This document shows positions 18,251-27,875 of a DNA stretch of 64,000 nucleotides, piece by piece. The stretch spans positions 1 to 64,000 of the forward strand of contig NZ_CADAJR010000003.1 of NCBI RefSeq assembly GCF_902788255.1. The letters run 5' to 3'. This DNA is from an uncultured Methanobrevibacter sp. (GTDB taxonomy: Archaea > Methanobacteriota > Methanobacteria > Methanobacteriales > Methanobacteriaceae). Below the pieces are notes generated by a model. That model saw only the letters and a list, made by a program, of their open reading frames with translations, was not told the origin of the DNA and searched no databases. How positions within the stretch are numbered: position 1 is the first letter of the stretch; each line of letters begins with the position of its first letter. Both the position numbers and the translations under genes were made by a program.

Positions 18251-18287
18251 AATGTTGTGTAATACCGCAACATTAATTTATTTTTAA
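18251..18287 (+). terminator. Terminator after aCPSF1
   Basis: AATGTTG (18251-18257) pairs with CAACATT (18268-18274) across a ten-base loop, and a T-rich stretch follows to about 18285. It lies between the aCPSF1 stop and purM and fits a terminator, although a purM leader hairpin cannot be excluded. Confidence 0.5.
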
Positions 18288-18300
18288 AAACGGTGTAATT

Positions 18301-19320
18301 ATGGCAACTTATTCAGAATCCGGTGTTGACATTGATTTAGAAGCAGTCACTGTTTCTGCACTAGCTGATAAACTCAAATCAACATTAGAATGTAGAGATA
18401 TTATTACCGACAGTGGTCACTATGCAGCTTTAGTGCGTTTAGGCGACAAAGCCATTGCAATGAGTACTGATGGTGTTGGAAGTAAGATTTTAATTGCTGA
18501 AATGATGAACAAATACGATACTGTAGGTATTGACTGTATTGCAATGGTTGTAAACGACATATTATGTGTCGGAGCCGAACCTATAGCACTGGTTGATTAC
18601 CTTGCTGTTGAAAAACCAGACCCTGAAAGAGCAGCTGAAATAGCTGAAGGATTGGTTAAAGGAGCAAACGAATCAAAAATTGCAATCATCGGTGGAGAAA
18701 CCGCATCATTACCTGGAATTATCAAGGACTTTGACCTTGCAGGAACAGGTATCGGATTTGTAGATGTTGATAAAATCATTACCGGCGAAAATATCGAACC
18801 TGGAAATGTTTTAATAGGTATCAACAGTAACGGAATTCATTCCAACGGATACAGTCTGGCCAGAAAGGCAATATTTGAAGATGCAGGACTTACTGTTGAC
18901 GATAAGATGCCAAACGGTGAAACCACAATCGGTGAGGAGTTAATTCGTCCTACCGAATTATACGTTAAACCTATAGTTGCACTATTTGAAAAAGAATATA
19001 ATATCAATGGACTTGCCCACATTACAGGAGGAGGTTTCACAAACCTCAGACGTCTTAAAAAAGGCGTAGGGTACGAAATCAATAACCTTCCGGAAGTCCC
19101 TGAAATTTTCAAACTTATTTATGAACAAAATGTTGACATCAAGGAAATGTATAAGGTTTTCAATATGGGTGTCGGTTTTGTTGTTATCTGTGAGGAATCA
19201 GAAGCAGATAAAATCATGAGCACTTTAAAAGATTATTGTGAATGTCAAATCATTGGTAAAGTAACAGATGATGAAAAAATCACCGTTACCGCTTTTGAAG
19301 GATCTCAAATTGAATACTAA
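18301..19320 (+). CDS. purM: Phosphoribosylformylglycinamidine cyclo-ligase
   Basis: A 339-residue PurM (AIR synthetase), which closes the imidazole ring in purine synthesis using ATP. Typical segments are [20 protein letters not shown] (about 53-72), [20 protein letters not shown] (about 81-100), [10 protein letters not shown] and [13 protein letters not shown] (about 241-253). GGTGTAATT lies before the ATG. It is 14 bases upstream of comC and probably shares its transcript. No other purine genes are in the window. Confidence 0.95.
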   Translation: MATYSESGVDIDLEAVTVSALADKLKSTLECRDIITDSGHYAALVRLGDKAIAMSTDGVGSKILIAEMMNKYDTVGIDCIAMVVNDILCVGAEPIALVDYLAVEKPDPERAAEIAEGLVKGANESKIAIIGGETASLPGIIKDFDLAGTGIGFVDVDKIITGENIEPGNVLIGINSNGIHSNGYSLARKAIFEDAGLTVDDKMPNGETTIGEELIRPTELYVKPIVALFEKEYNINGLAHITGGGFTNLRRLKKGVGYEINNLPEVPEIFKLIYEQNVDIKEMYKVFNMGVGFVVICEESEADKIMSTLKDYCECQIIGKVTDDEKITVTAFEGSQIEY

Positions 19321-19333
19321 TAGAGGTGTGTAA

Positions 19334-20362
19334 ATGAAGATAATGAAAGATAAAGAGTTAGCTCTTGTAAAGGAAATTTTAGCAAAGTTAGGAGCTAGTG
19401 AAGAGGACCAAGAATTAGTTGCAGAAGCAACATTAGATGCAGATTTAAAAGGATTTACATCACATGGACTTGGAAGATTCCCACAATACCTAATTAGTAT
19501 CAAAGCAGGAACCATCAACTTGGAAGATAACATAACTATCGAAAAGGAAACCCCTGCAATCGCATTGATTAACGGTAACAGTGGATTCGGCCAGGCAGTA
19601 TCCTATAAGGCAATGCAAATAGCAATCAAAAAAGCTAAAGAAGTAGGTATTGCATGTGTAGGAGTTCACAATACCAATCACTTTGGAGTAACCGGATTTT
19701 ATTCCGATTTAGCATTAAGGGAAAATTGTATCGGACTTGTTCTGGCAAATACCGACCCTGCAATTGCACCATTAGGAGGTAAAGAAGCATTAATTGGAAC
19801 AAACCCTGTTGCATTAGGAATTCCATCCGACACATACATTACTGTCGACATGGCAACATCCGTAACCGCACGTGGTAAAATCATCGAATCAAAAAGAAAA
19901 GGACTTGATTTACCAGACGGATGGGCATTAGATAAAGATGGAAAACCAACAAACGACCCTGAAGCAGCACTTGAAGGATCCATCTTACCATTTGGTGGAT
20001 TTAAAGGATATGCATTATCCCTACTTATTGAAATCCTAACCGGACCGCTAGTACAGGCAGGCTACGGTCATGGAGTAACCGGAACCGCTTCACCTACCAA
20101 AGACTGTACCAAAGGAGATTTGTATGTTGTAATCGACCCATCCAAATTCGGAGACTTTGAAGATTTCAAGGCACATACCGAAGACTTTGTATCACAGGTA
20201 AGGGCTACCGGTGAAACCGTTGCTATTCCAGGAGACCTTGAGGTTAAAAGGATTGCTGAAGCTGAAGAAAACGGTGTTGCAATCGATGAAAAATTATATG
20301 AACAATTAAAAGGAATCTGTGACGATTTGGATATTGACATAGATTCATATGTTGAAAACTAG
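19334..20362 (+). CDS. comC: L-sulfolactate dehydrogenase ComC
   Basis: A 342-residue member of the type 2 malate/L-lactate dehydrogenase family. In methanogens of this group it oxidises sulfolactate to sulfopyruvate for coenzyme M, and can also act on malate. Family marks are FTSHGLGRFPQYL near residues 39-51, the catalytic-histidine segment GVHNTNHFGVTGFY near 111-124, and GTNPVALGIPS near 156-166. A second Met (codon 4) is possible. comB, which acts one step earlier, is at 3226. The gene ends in a clear terminator. Confidence 0.87.
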   Translation: MKIMKDKELALVKEILAKLGASEEDQELVAEATLDADLKGFTSHGLGRFPQYLISIKAGTINLEDNITIEKETPAIALINGNSGFGQAVSYKAMQIAIKKAKEVGIACVGVHNTNHFGVTGFYSDLALRENCIGLVLANTDPAIAPLGGKEALIGTNPVALGIPSDTYITVDMATSVTARGKIIESKRKGLDLPDGWALDKDGKPTNDPEAALEGSILPFGGFKGYALSLLIEILTGPLVQAGYGHGVTGTASPTKDCTKGDLYVVIDPSKFGDFEDFKAHTEDFVSQVRATGETVAIPGDLEVKRIAEAEENGVAIDEKLYEQLKGICDDLDIDIDSYVEN

Positions 20363-20364
20363 TT

Positions 20365-20398
20365 GAGTTATTTTCATAACTCACAATTTCTATTTTTT
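20365..20398 (+). terminator. Terminator after comC
   Basis: GAGTTAT (20365-20371) and ATAACTC (20376-20382) form a perfect seven-pair stem with a four-base TTTC loop, followed by a T-rich tail. It starts immediately after the comC stop codon. Confidence 0.7.
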
Positions 20399-20455
20399 CA
20401 CCCAAACCACCCATTAATTTAATTGATTTTAGACATCATATTTTTTATTACTCAC

Positions 20456-20484
20456 AGTAACCTACTTATTTAATCAAGGTTACT
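20456..20484. promoter_or_regulatory. Inverted repeat upstream of the 1144-residue adhesin
   Basis: AGTAACC (20456-20462) and GGTTACT (20478-20484) are perfect complements 15 bases apart, with a further AGTAAC direct copy near 20499. The set lies about 270 bases before the adhesin ATG. A regulatory site is possible; a chance repeat in AT-rich DNA is the alternative. Confidence 0.3.
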
Positions 20485-20751
20485 TTAATATTTATGAAAG
20501 TAACAATCCAACCACACTGTTTTTAAACATGACATGTATATGAAAATTTGATTATGATTAATTTTTTCAATTTCAATAATGATTTTTTGTACAGTTTTAC
20601 AAGTTTAAAGCAATATTAATACTGAAATAAGTAAAAAAAATATGAAAATAACAAACCTTTAAATGTAAAAAAATTCAATATTTTAATACTGAAAATCATT
20701 TATCAGATTTTTTATAAAAATATGGTTTTCAAAAAAGGAGGACAATAAACT

Positions 20752-23700
20752 ATGAAATTAAAAAATTCTTACATATTGATAGGAATAGCCATATTTCTAT
20801 TAATAAGCATCGGATCCGTCTGTGCTAGTGAGAATGTCACCGATAACGTTGATGTTCAAACGGCTGATGACGGAAAAGACGTTGTCCTCAGTGATACTGA
20901 TGAGAACGTACCCGATGAGACAGCTCAAGAAAAAATAAATACAACTGTTGAAACTAATGACGAATATAAGTTTAAACAGGATTCAAACAAAACTTTGGAA
21001 GTAAAAGTTAAAGATAACTCTTCAAATCCAATTAGTGTAAATAAAGATAATTTATCCGTAATGAATGGAAACAAAAGTATTGCATTTGACTATACAGGAA
21101 CCATCATGAAAATTACAGAAGCATTGCCTTATGGAATTTACAATCTTACAATCAATTACTTAGGCAGTGAAAATTACATTAATTCAAGCAAAGTTATCGC
21201 TGTAAAAATATATGGAAACAACACTATCGAAACCGAAACCAGTGTTGTTTGCGATGGAAAGAATATTGAAATTCCAGTTAAAGTATTCGATCAGGCCGAA
21301 TACATTGACTTGGTCAAAGATAATTTCAATCTAACATTAGTATATACCGATGAAAACGGAAATGTAACCAATCAAACTATAGGTCGTGACCAATTTGATA
21401 TTATAAACAATAAAACAATCAAATTCACTGCACCAGTTACATTAAGAGACGCAAGATTAATTATAAACTATACTAATGCAACCGAACCTAAAACTGTTGA
21501 CATCAAAGTTAGTACTGAAGTCAAATATAAGCAAACCAAAGAAAAATACACATCCGAAGAGATTAAAAGCATCAGTATCACAATCCTCTACGGTCAAAAT
21601 AATAACTTAACAATAACTAAAAATGATTTAAAAGTCTTTGATAATGGAAAAGAAACTACTAGCTTTACATATAATAGTGCCAATAAAAACCTTACTCTCA
21701 ACTTAGCTGTGGGAGTGCACAACATAGTAATCTTATATAAAGGTAATTCAACTTATGCTGCATCCAACGCAACCCTAACTATGAAAGTAAGCGGCAATAA
21801 GACAATGAAACCTCAGGAAACTGCAAGCGTTGGTTCTGATAATTATACTGAGATTACCATAAATCTTAGTGACGGTGCAGATCCAGTTAATGTAAACTTA
21901 ACTAATTTAACTGTTACATTATTCTATAAATTTGAAAACAAAACATCAAACATAACTGTTCCTGTTAGTAATATTATCCTTGAAAGTGACAAACAAACAA
22001 TTAAGTTTAAAGTAGATAAAAAATTCGATACAGCATATGTTGATATCAAATACAGTGCTGAAAATAATTTAACCGGTAAAACCATTCTTAAAGTGGGCAG
22101 TGAAACTATCGTAATTCCAGATACCATTAATGTGGGAACCGGTGAAGTAATTAACTTTACAGTAAACGTAACAGCGGCTAACGGTACTGAAATAACTGTT
22201 AGTGATAAAAACATTAAAATCCTGAACAACGGCAAAGAGGTTAAATTCACATGCAACGGTTCAGTTGTTACATTAACCGACAAATATAATTTCGGAGTTT
22301 ACAACTTAACCGTTCAATATATCGGAACCGAAAGCATTGCAACTTCTGAAAAAATCATTGCATTGACCGTTTATGGAATTAATGCAACTAAAACTACTAC
22401 CATTAACTCCACTAAAAAAGGAGAAATCAAAATAAACATTATTAATGGTACTGTGCCTATTGACATTACCAAAAATGATTTGAACTTAACTGTTACATAC
22501 AAAGATGGAAATGTTACTAAAAACATTACCATTACTAAATTCGAATATACAAACGGAACATTAACATTCACTCTTGAAAACGGTAACTTCACTACCGCAA
22601 CATTAACTATCAGATATAATCAAACTGAAGTTAATGTTACCCTAAACAGAATCTACAATATAGAGATTGTTCCAGTCACTGTAACCAATGACTATCAGGA
22701 TGGTAACTTCACATTTAAGTTAGTTGATATTGATGATGAAGCTTTAGTATTATCCAAAAAAACAGTCAGCATATCAATGACCAAAAATGGAACACAAATC
22801 TATTTCATCACCCGTACATCAAGTGGAGGATACAATATAGGTACCACAACCTCATTAACCAGTGATGAAAATGGTATTGTAACTTTAGCAAACCAAAACT
22901 TCTATCCTGGATTAGTTATAAGTTCTAGCATTTTCCCACCTGTTGGAACCTATGTTGCTACAGTAACCGGATCAGGTGCTCTTAATGGTTCAAACAAAAC
23001 CACCCTTACAATCAACATGGTTGACGTAAAACTTGAACTTGAAGCATTTAACGAATACTACGGAACTGATAAAAAAGTTACAATTAAAGTAACCAATGCA
23101 AAAACTGGTAAAGCACTTGCAGGAGTAACCATATTCCTTAATATTACTGGCGCTACTTTATCCAATCCTAATCAGATGACTAATGAAAACGGTACAATCC
23201 AACTTGGTGTAAGCGGATTGCCAACCGGAACTTACCAAATGAACTTTAAAACAAATGACACTAACCTAAAAAAAGCAAGTGGTTCAGGAAAATTCACACT
23301 CAAAAAGATTCCTGTAGTCATCAATGCTAAAAACGTTAGTGTTTATTTCAATACTGGAACCACCTCAACTATTACAGTTAAGGATAAGAACGGTAAAGCT
23401 GTAAATGGAATGTACTTGCTTGTAAGACTTTACACTACCTCTACAAAATACAATGATTACCTGTTCCAGACCAACAAAAAAGGTCAAGTTTCATTTAGTG
23501 CATCATTAGCTGTAGGTAAACATAAAATTGTTATTAACTCAGCAGATACCAGATATCAAGCAAGTCAAGTTACCAAAACTATTACAGTTAAAAAGGCTAG
23601 TGCAAAAATCACTGCTAAAAAAGTTACCGCATACTACAAAGACGACAAATACTTAACTGTCAAATTGACTAACACTAAAAACAATAAAGCAATCTATGAT

Positions 23701-24186
23701 GCTAAACTTAACATCAAGATTTTTGTTTCCAAAAACAGATACTACAACTACAAAGGTAACACCGGTATGAACGGTCAAATCAAATTATTACTTGACACAT
23801 TAAAACCAGGTAGCTACAAAGTTGTAGTTAGCGGTGCAGACTCCAAAAACTTCAATGCTAAACAAGTTACAAGCAAAATTGTAATCAAAAAAGCTCCAGC
23901 AAAATTAGTTCCTAAAAAATTAACTGCTAAAAAAGGTGCTAAAAAGTACTTCCAAGTAACAGTTAAAAATAAAAAGACTAAAAAAGTTATTACAGGAGTC
24001 AAAATTAAAGTTAAAGTTTACACCGGTAAAAAGGCTAAAACTTACACTTTAAAAACAAACACAAAAGGTATCGCCAAACTTAATGTCAATAAGTTAAAAG
24101 TTGGTACACATAAAGTTGTCGTAACATCCGCTAACAAGTATGTTACAGCTAAACAAGCAAAATCAACTATTAAAATTAAACGATAA
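20752..24186 (+). CDS. Secreted adhesin-like protein with Ig-like repeats
   Basis: A 1144-residue exported protein. A signal peptide occupies about residues 1-24 (KLKNSYILIGIAIFLLIS, then a cleavage site near VCA-SE). An acidic spacer follows, then tandem Ig-like/invasin-like domains of about 90-110 residues rich in Asn-Thr glycosylation sites. The last three repeats are very rich in lysine and tyrosine (PVVINAKNVSVYF, KITAKKVTAYYKDDKY and LVPKKLTAKKGAKKY mark their starts). No membrane anchor or sortase motif is seen, so the basic tail may hold the protein to the pseudomurein wall by charge. A strong AGGAGG ribosome site fixes the ATG. It sits between comC and polB1, which are close neighbours in related genomes. 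Confidence 0.88.
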   Translation: MKLKNSYILIGIAIFLLISIGSVCASENVTDNVDVQTADDGKDVVLSDTDENVPDETAQEKINTTVETNDEYKFKQDSNKTLEVKVKDNSSNPISVNKDNLSVMNGNKSIAFDYTGTIMKITEALPYGIYNLTINYLGSENYINSSKVIAVKIYGNNTIETETSVVCDGKNIEIPVKVFDQAEYIDLVKDNFNLTLVYTDENGNVTNQTIGRDQFDIINNKTIKFTAPVTLRDARLIINYTNATEPKTVDIKVSTEVKYKQTKEKYTSEEIKSISITILYGQNNNLTITKNDLKVFDNGKETTSFTYNSANKNLTLNLAVGVHNIVILYKGNSTYAASNATLTMKVSGNKTMKPQETASVGSDNYTEITINLSDGADPVNVNLTNLTVTLFYKFENKTSNITVPVSNIILESDKQTIKFKVDKKFDTAYVDIKYSAENNLTGKTILKVGSETIVIPDTINVGTGEVINFTVNVTAANGTEITVSDKNIKILNNGKEVKFTCNGSVVTLTDKYNFGVYNLTVQYIGTESIATSEKIIALTVYGINATKTTTINSTKKGEIKINIINGTVPIDITKNDLNLTVTYKDGNVTKNITITKFEYTNGTLTFTLENGNFTTATLTIRYNQTEVNVTLNRIYNIEIVPVTVTNDYQDGNFTFKLVDIDDEALVLSKKTVSISMTKNGTQIYFITRTSSGGYNIGTTTSLTSDENGIVTLANQNFYPGLVISSSIFPPVGTYVATVTGSGALNGSNKTTLTINMVDVKLELEAFNEYYGTDKKVTIKVTNAKTGKALAGVTIFLNITGATLSNPNQMTNENGTIQLGVSGLPTGTYQMNFKTNDTNLKKASGSGKFTLKKIPVVINAKNVSVYFNTGTTSTITVKDKNGKAVNGMYLLVRLYTTSTKYNDYLFQTNKKGQVSFSASLAVGKHKIVINSADTRYQASQVTKTITVKKASAKITAKKVTAYYKDDKYLTVKLTNTKNNKAIYDAKLNIKIFVSKNRYYNYKGNTGMNGQIKLLLDTLKPGSYKVVVSGADSKNFNAKQVTSKIVIKKAPAKLVPKKLTAKKGAKKYFQVTVKNKKTKKVITGVKIKVKVYTGKKAKTYTLKTNTKGIAKLNVNKLKVGTHKVVVTSANKYVTAKQAKSTIKIKR

Positions 24187-24225
24187 GAGAAATTAACTTT
24201 CTCTTACACTTTTTCTTTTTTAAAA
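24184..24225 (+). terminator. Terminator of the 1144-residue adhesin
   Basis: TAAGAGAAA (24184-24192, including the stop codon) pairs perfectly with TTTCTCTTA (24198-24206) around a five-base loop. Two T-tracts follow up to about 24221. Confidence 0.7.
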
Positions 24226-24251
24226 AAACAAATTTTAACTAAAAATAGAAA

Positions 24252-26048
24252 TTATTTTCCATCATTCTTTTTGTATTTCGCATAAAAACCATCGGTATCC
24301 GCATATATAGTATAAAACCCATATTCTTCAGCTTTTTTTATTGATGATTTAATGTACTGTCTTCCCCATGATGTAATGGCCTTTGCACATTCAAATGAAT
24401 ACCATCTGAAACGCGGAAATCCATAGATACCATACATAGTATTTGCAAGTCTTTTAATGGCCTGCTGCTGTACATCCAAGGCAATTCTCTGCTGAGGATC
24501 GGTTGATGCCTTCATTTCACGTTTAATCCTGAACCTTTCCTGAAGGATCTTATCAATAACTGATGGAATAAAGCCTTGAGGTGATTTTTTAAATTTAATG
24601 CCATGTTCGGGAGATATGTTATATTCATCTTCATTGTCAATTTCACCCAGTGTCATTACATCCGGAGAAATGTTTTTTGAAATGATAATACTCGGATACA
24701 GACTTCTGAAATCGAACTGAACCAGATTTTCATGCAGACCCTTTTCGGGTTCACGCACATATCCACCCTCATTGTCTTCGGCTGATGCACGGTCCGCAAA
24801 GTTTGATCCCTGCTTGTTGGGAACAACCTCCTCGTCAAAATAAGCCTGCTTTACTAAAAACCATTCTGCCTGCTGACCTGTTGCCATACGGGAGACGTCA
24901 AACAAAGGCTGACCGATTATACGAGTAAGTTCCAGATTAAGTGGCAATGTCTGTTCTGCAATCTTTAAAGTTGATATTACATCATCCAGAGAGTAATCAA
25001 ACAGGTTGTCCAGTTCCTCACCGCCATTGTCCCAGAACTCCCAGATTCTCTCTCCCGGAACATCTATTTTTTCCTCACCAAAGAGCTCATAATATACCCT
25101 TTCCAATGTATACCTGTCCAGTGTCATGTATCTTCTCATTACAAGATATATGTCAACATGAATCAGGCCCTTGAATGATGCGGCATTGGCATAGCCTCTA
25201 CGGATGAATTTGACATCTGTCTCATCCATTCCAATGTCAAGGTCCACTTCAAGAATCTTTGCCCTTTCCTTGAGATATGGGAAATCAAAATTATCGGAGT
25301 TGTATCCCACTATAATGTCAACATTGTTCTCCTTGATGATTTTTACAAACTCTTCAATCATTTCCTTTTCTGAGCCCACCTGATTTACAAAGTCATCACG
25401 GTCCTCAGAGTTTGTCTTTGTAGATATGACCTGATTAACACCGAAATTGCTTGCAACGCCTATCATGATTATCTCATCGACTGATGAGTCCGGCATCCCA
25501 CGGGGATTTCTGACCTCCAAATCGAAACTTAAAATTCTGAAGTCCTGAGGATACTCTTCCAAACGTGTCGGAGGTTCGGTCAACTTGATGATTTCAATGT
25601 CCTGGGTTTCACAGTCAAGGTCTAGGAATTTCTTCAGGCTGTCCCCTTTGGCCACAACTTCAGTCATTGGGATGATGTCCCTGTCCATCAGGTATCTTCT
25701 GTAAAACGGTATGTCAAATTCCCTGATTTGGATTACGGTTTCCAAATCCCTTAATGCATCCCTGCTTTTTGCAAGCTCCTGAGGATGATTGAATGTCACT
25801 TTGATGAACTCGGATTCAATCTGGAAATCCTTTTTGACAACCTTTTCAACATTCACGACATCAATATTTTCTTTGATTTCTGAAATGCAGTCTTCAATAT
25901 CATCAGACACCACGTACAAATAAGGCTGGAATGTATCGTCAATTAGAATAACGTTTTTGTCCCCATCCTTAGAAAACAGTCTTATTACAGGCTTTCCGTC
26001 ATAAGTAACATAATCAATGTCCAAAATTACCACATTTCTCTGCATCAT
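24252..26048 (-). CDS. polB1: Family B DNA polymerase, large split subunit (PolB1)
   Basis: A 598-residue protein holding the first part of a family B replicative polymerase. Exonuclease motifs are present: ExoI FDLEVRNP (near 171), ExoII VGYNSDNFDFPYL and ExoIII FDYSLDDVIST. So are polymerase motif A DFRSLYPSII (near 449), motif B KRLANTMYG and motif C YADTDG (near 584). The protein stops about ten residues after motif C, so the rest of the palm and the thumb are missing. Methanothermobacter has exactly such a split polymerase, with a separate small PolB2 subunit encoded elsewhere, so this is the natural form rather than a truncation. Its ATG overlaps the end of the permease gene by four bases. 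Confidence 0.9.
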   Translation of the reverse strand: MMQRNVVILDIDYVTYDGKPVIRLFSKDGDKNVILIDDTFQPYLYVVSDDIEDCISEIKENIDVVNVEKVVKKDFQIESEFIKVTFNHPQELAKSRDALRDLETVIQIREFDIPFYRRYLMDRDIIPMTEVVAKGDSLKKFLDLDCETQDIEIIKLTEPPTRLEEYPQDFRILSFDLEVRNPRGMPDSSVDEIIMIGVASNFGVNQVISTKTNSEDRDDFVNQVGSEKEMIEEFVKIIKENNVDIIVGYNSDNFDFPYLKERAKILEVDLDIGMDETDVKFIRRGYANAASFKGLIHVDIYLVMRRYMTLDRYTLERVYYELFGEEKIDVPGERIWEFWDNGGEELDNLFDYSLDDVISTLKIAEQTLPLNLELTRIIGQPLFDVSRMATGQQAEWFLVKQAYFDEEVVPNKQGSNFADRASAEDNEGGYVREPEKGLHENLVQFDFRSLYPSIIISKNISPDVMTLGEIDNEDEYNISPEHGIKFKKSPQGFIPSVIDKILQERFRIKREMKASTDPQQRIALDVQQQAIKRLANTMYGIYGFPRFRWYSFECAKAITSWGRQYIKSSIKKAEEYGFYTIYADTDGFYAKYKKNDGK

Positions 26049-27067
26049 GAATCCTCCATAAGATATTCCTTTCTGAAATTATCCAAAACGGCATAGGTGA
26101 TTCCCAAAATCAACGGCCCTACAATGAATCCGACGATTCCATAAACCAGCGGCCCGGATAAGAATCCCACCAGCAATATAAGAGGGTGTATGTCGGCATA
26201 GTGACTTGACAGTGCAGGACGAATATACATATCCACGGTACTTAGGAAAAATCCAAACAGCAACACAACTACAGCCCTCGGATAGTTTCCGGAAATGACA
26301 TCAATGAAAAACAGTGCCCAATATATCGGCCATGGGCCAAATACCGGAATCAACTGCAGAATTCCTGTAATCACGCCCAAAAATATTCCATATGGATATC
26401 CCAAAAGGGAATAGCCGATTGCAGCGAATATTCCGATGATTACTGAAGTCAGGAAGTGTCCATAGAATATGCTTCTCAAGACATTTTTAACTGACTCAAC
26501 GGTCTGGTTAAAAAAGCCCATGGAATCCTCAGGCACGAATGACTTGATGAATTCAAGACAGTTGTCACCGTCACGGGTGAAATAGAATACTGAACAGACC
26601 AGAATGAACAAGTCAAGAGTAACGTTCATCAGACTGCTTAAAAACTTGACCAGATAATTTAAAACATAACTTCCAACCTGCTGAAGGGATGAATTCATGG
26701 ATGCTGAAATGGAATTTATATCAAATTTCCATGGAAGATATGTTGAAACCATTGTCAGGGAATTGTTGATGTCCCTATATGAATTTGAAGCTAAAAATCC
26801 TGAAATCATACCTGAAAGCTCAACTACAATATAGATGACCAGCAGTATGAGGGGCACCAATATTACCACCATTGCCAAAAGAATGGAAACGGACTCGAAC
26901 TTTAATTTGGACTGGATTTTACGGGCAACCGGACGAACTCCATAAGCCAGTATCGCACCTAAAATGATCATGTTCAAAACCGGAAACACAAACATTAAAG
27001 AAACGATTAATAAAAACAATACCAACAGTATCGGAGGAGTCAAGTGTTGCCTAATCTCAATTCCCAT
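26045..27067 (-). CDS. AI-2E family permease
   Basis: A 340-residue membrane protein of the AI-2E/PerM/TqsA family. It has a double hydrophobic start (about residues 12-60), a long soluble loop (about 85-140) and a C-terminal membrane block with the family signature GYPYGIFLGVITGILQLIPV followed by GPWPIYW (near 230-255) and PLILGITYAVLDNFRKE at the end. Members include quorum-signal exporters and Na+/H+ antiporters; substrate unknown here. It lies ten bases after pyrK and overlaps polB1 by four bases (ATGA), so one operon is likely. Confidence 0.85.
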   Translation of the reverse strand: MGIEIRQHLTPPILLVLFLLIVSLMFVFPVLNMIILGAILAYGVRPVARKIQSKLKFESVSILLAMVVILVPLILLVIYIVVELSGMISGFLASNSYRDINNSLTMVSTYLPWKFDINSISASMNSSLQQVGSYVLNYLVKFLSSLMNVTLDLFILVCSVFYFTRDGDNCLEFIKSFVPEDSMGFFNQTVESVKNVLRSIFYGHFLTSVIIGIFAAIGYSLLGYPYGIFLGVITGILQLIPVFGPWPIYWALFFIDVISGNYPRAVVVLLFGFFLSTVDMYIRPALSSHYADIHPLILLVGFLSGPLVYGIVGFIVGPLILGITYAVLDNFRKEYLMEDS

Positions 27068-27077
27068 CTTTTCACCA

Positions 27078-27875
27078 TTAATACTTTACACCGGAAGCGT
27101 CCCTTCTGTATTTTGCAAATTCTGTTATCTGTGATATCTTGTCGTTTTCAAAAACAGGTCCCTCTACACAGATTCTCCATCCCTCGCTGTCAACGCAGCA
27201 CTGACCGCATACACCAAGTGCACATTTCATGTATCTTTCAAGTGAATACTGTGCAGGGATGTCGGATGCCTCAAGGATTTCAAATATTCCCTTCATCATT
27301 ATTTCAGGTCCGCATACAAACCCATAATCATAGGAGTTGTCTTTAAGCAAATCCTCCAGACAATTTGTTGCAAAACCCTTAAATCCAAAGCTTCCATCAT
27401 CAGTACACGGATAAACCTTAACGCCCTTATCTTCTAGTGAATCAATAAACAAAACTTCCTCTTTGGTTTGAGCTGCACTGATAACACTTACGTCATTGTT
27501 TTTTGCCAAATCATTTGCAATTGAATTCATTGGTGCCATACCAACTCCGCCACCGATTGCAATGACTTTTTTGCCCTCAAAGGAATTGTCAAATCCGTTA
27601 CCGTAGCTTCCTCTGACACCAATCACATCGCCAACTTCAAGCTCATGCAACTGGGAGGTGAACTCTCCAATGTTTTTAACGGTAATTGTAAGTTCATCAT
27701 CATTGATTTGTGATATGGACATTGGTTTTTCATTGTTGAAGTTCCAAATCATCAGAAACTCACCGGGATTAGGCTTTCCAAGTGTTTCAAAATCCCAATC
27801 GAACTTGAATGTCTTGATTGTAGGAGTCTCATCGATAATCTCTTTAATCTCTACGATTTTTGGTTCGTTAATCAT
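27078..27875 (-). CDS. pyrK: Dihydroorotate dehydrogenase electron-transfer subunit PyrK
   Basis: About 265 residues from the ATG at 27875, chosen because GGTGGGG lies seven bases upstream and the longer start at 27899 would only add residues read from pyrD sequence. It carries electrons from PyrD to NAD through FAD and a [2Fe-2S] cluster. Seen are an FAD-binding barrel (GEFLMIWNF), the nucleotide loop AIGGGVGMAPMNSIA, and the cluster cysteines CALGVCGQCC plus a later cysteine in WRICVEGPVF. The start overlaps the pyrD stop by eight bases. Confidence 0.92.
   Translation of the reverse strand: MINEPKIVEIKEIIDETPTIKTFKFDWDFETLGKPNPGEFLMIWNFNNEKPMSISQINDDELTITVKNIGEFTSQLHELEVGDVIGVRGSYGNGFDNSFEGKKVIAIGGGVGMAPMNSIANDLAKNNDVSVISAAQTKEEVLFIDSLEDKGVKVYPCTDDGSFGFKGFATNCLEDLLKDNSYDYGFVCGPEIMMKGIFEILEASDIPAQYSLERYMKCALGVCGQCCVDSEGWRICVEGPVFENDKISQITEFAKYRRDASGVKY

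Larger units (their letters stand above)
20363..20751. other. 389-base intergenic control region before adhesin
   Basis: No gene is seen. The stretch holds the comC terminator (20365-20382 and following Ts), an inverted repeat AGTAACC/GGTTACT (20456-20484) with another AGTAAC at about 20499, AT-rich sequence with several possible TATA elements such as TTTTTATAAAAATATGG (about 20709-20725), and a strong AGGAGG ribosome site at 20736-20741. Confidence 0.6.

Noticed and set aside
24252-26048. polB1 as a truncated pseudogene
   Set aside because: The stop after motif C is the natural split point known in Methanobacteriales, and all motifs up to it are intact.
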